NCBI GenBank assembly: GCA_041619555.1
Contig: JBFKDQ010000019.1
Coordinates: 1 to 61,319, forward strand
Length of the DNA stretch: 61,319 bases
Origin: Oceanococcus sp041619555
GTDB lineage: Bacteria; Pseudomonadota; Gammaproteobacteria; Nevskiales; Oceanococcaceae
Direction of reading: 5' to 3'
Below are positions 60,844 through 61,319 of the stretch, piece by piece. Position 1 is the first letter of the stretch, and the number at the start of each line of letters is the position of its first letter. Below the pieces are notes generated by a model, which saw only the letters and a program-made list of their open reading frames with translations, had not been told where the DNA came from and ran no database searches. Made by a program: the position numbers and the translations under genes.

Positions 60844-61319
60844 AGCTGCCCGGTGAGGGGATCGAATTCAATGTCGAGACAATCGCCTGTGGATATGCAG
60901 AGGTGGTCGCCGTGCCAGATTGACCAGACGGGCTGAAACTTTGCAGCGGTCAAGGCACAGATCCAGCCCGTGTGTATCTGTTGTCTTGAGAAGAAATTCG
61001 ACCAATGTCTTGCTCAAGCCGCCAAGGTCCAGGTTGAACGTGATTGCCAATCTTCACATGTCACCGTGCCGCCTATTCAAGGCAAAGCAGGTTGCTGCAC
61101 TTCCTACATGATCGGCTCACAGGCCGTGGCTCGACCTGATTGGAGTTCTGGGTTGTTTAGCGTTCAGGCCGAGTGGGGCAGCCAAGATTCATCGCGTTGA
61201 TGTACAAATTCGGACATCTTTGCGTGTTGCGATCTTGCAGAATGCGAGATAGCGGCCTGGTTTTGAGGCCAGGCGAATTATAAATAGATTCAAATCTGGG
61301 TGATTTCCAGGGGGTGTCA
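60844..61319. other. 3' end region, no assigned gene
   Basis: This 476-base end of the window holds only short ORFs. A Cys-rich one on plus (60970-61200, GTG start, with CICC and GCC pairs) and a minus-strand one (60868-61050) overlap each other. Neither has a ribosome site or a family match. A gene may continue beyond the edge. Composition is AT-rich relative to the main part. Confidence 0.4.

Noticed and set aside
1..61319. CRISPR arrays, tRNA, rRNA, complete IS elements and prophage genes
   Set aside because: No regularly spaced repeats, cloverleaf-like segments, transposase or phage motifs were seen on reading the window.

Overview
The window reads as chromosome of a GC-rich Gammaproteobacterium. 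The evidence is very dense coding, many opposite-strand shadow ORFs typical of high GC, a CbpA-CbpM pair, DUF3465, YdcH and DUF5062 family proteins, several TonB-dependent receptors and lipoproteins with classical lipoboxes. I cannot fix the genus; a Lysobacterales- or Woeseia-like lineage is a guess. No rRNA, tRNA, CRISPR array, intact insertion sequence or phage module was recognised.

Layout. 0-8.4 kb: ATP-grasp enzyme (cut by the window edge), histone-deacetylase-family hydrolase, a large unrecognised protein with a papain-like C-terminus, a patatin phospholipase split by a one-base frameshift, a Tat-exported class V aminotransferase, and a TetR regulator. 8.4-13.5 kb: divergent TetR/old-yellow-enzyme pair sharing a perfect 38-bp palindrome, a desaturase/ferredoxin-reductase operon with two matching operators, and cbpA-cbpM. 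13.6-23.3 kb: a decayed prenyltransferase, a metzincin protease, a TSUP transporter, a lipoprotein amidase, a DUF1295 membrane enzyme coupled to a TonB receptor, and an alpha/beta hydrolase.

23.4-44.7 kb is the most interesting part: a co-directional run of TonB receptor, M19 dipeptidase, beta-lactamase-fold hydrolase, S15 peptidase, DUF885 peptidase, ornithine-cyclodeaminase-family enzyme, DadA-like oxidase, then (after a DUF3465 lipoprotein and a small gene with a strongly structured leader) an MlrC-type M81 peptidase, M38 amidohydrolase, S9 peptidase, DgcN-like and DgcA-like D-glutamate enzymes, an ACT-like small protein, a convergent AraC regulator and a GPH-type transporter. Most junctions are 4- or 8-base overlaps. 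None of the hydrolases shows a signal peptide. Together they look like a pathway that imports an unusual peptide, probably rich in D-residues, and dismantles it in the cytoplasm to D-Glu and other amino acids. Cyanobacterial peptides of the microcystin type and muropeptides are the leading substrate guesses.

44.8-59.5 kb: Nudix hydrolase, DUF6159 protein, a GH3 glycosidase and a penicillin-acylase-family enzyme (both lipoproteins with near-identical ribosome sites), an outer-membrane barrel with its terminator, YdcH, acyl-CoA dehydrogenase, SPFH protein, GFA protein, glutathione peroxidase and DUF5062. Two genes here carry an in-frame TAG where the surrounding sequence suggests a tryptophan codon. 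From about 59.5 kb the sequence becomes more AT-rich and mostly non-coding, apart from a Crp/Fnr-type regulator, suggesting acquired or decaying DNA.
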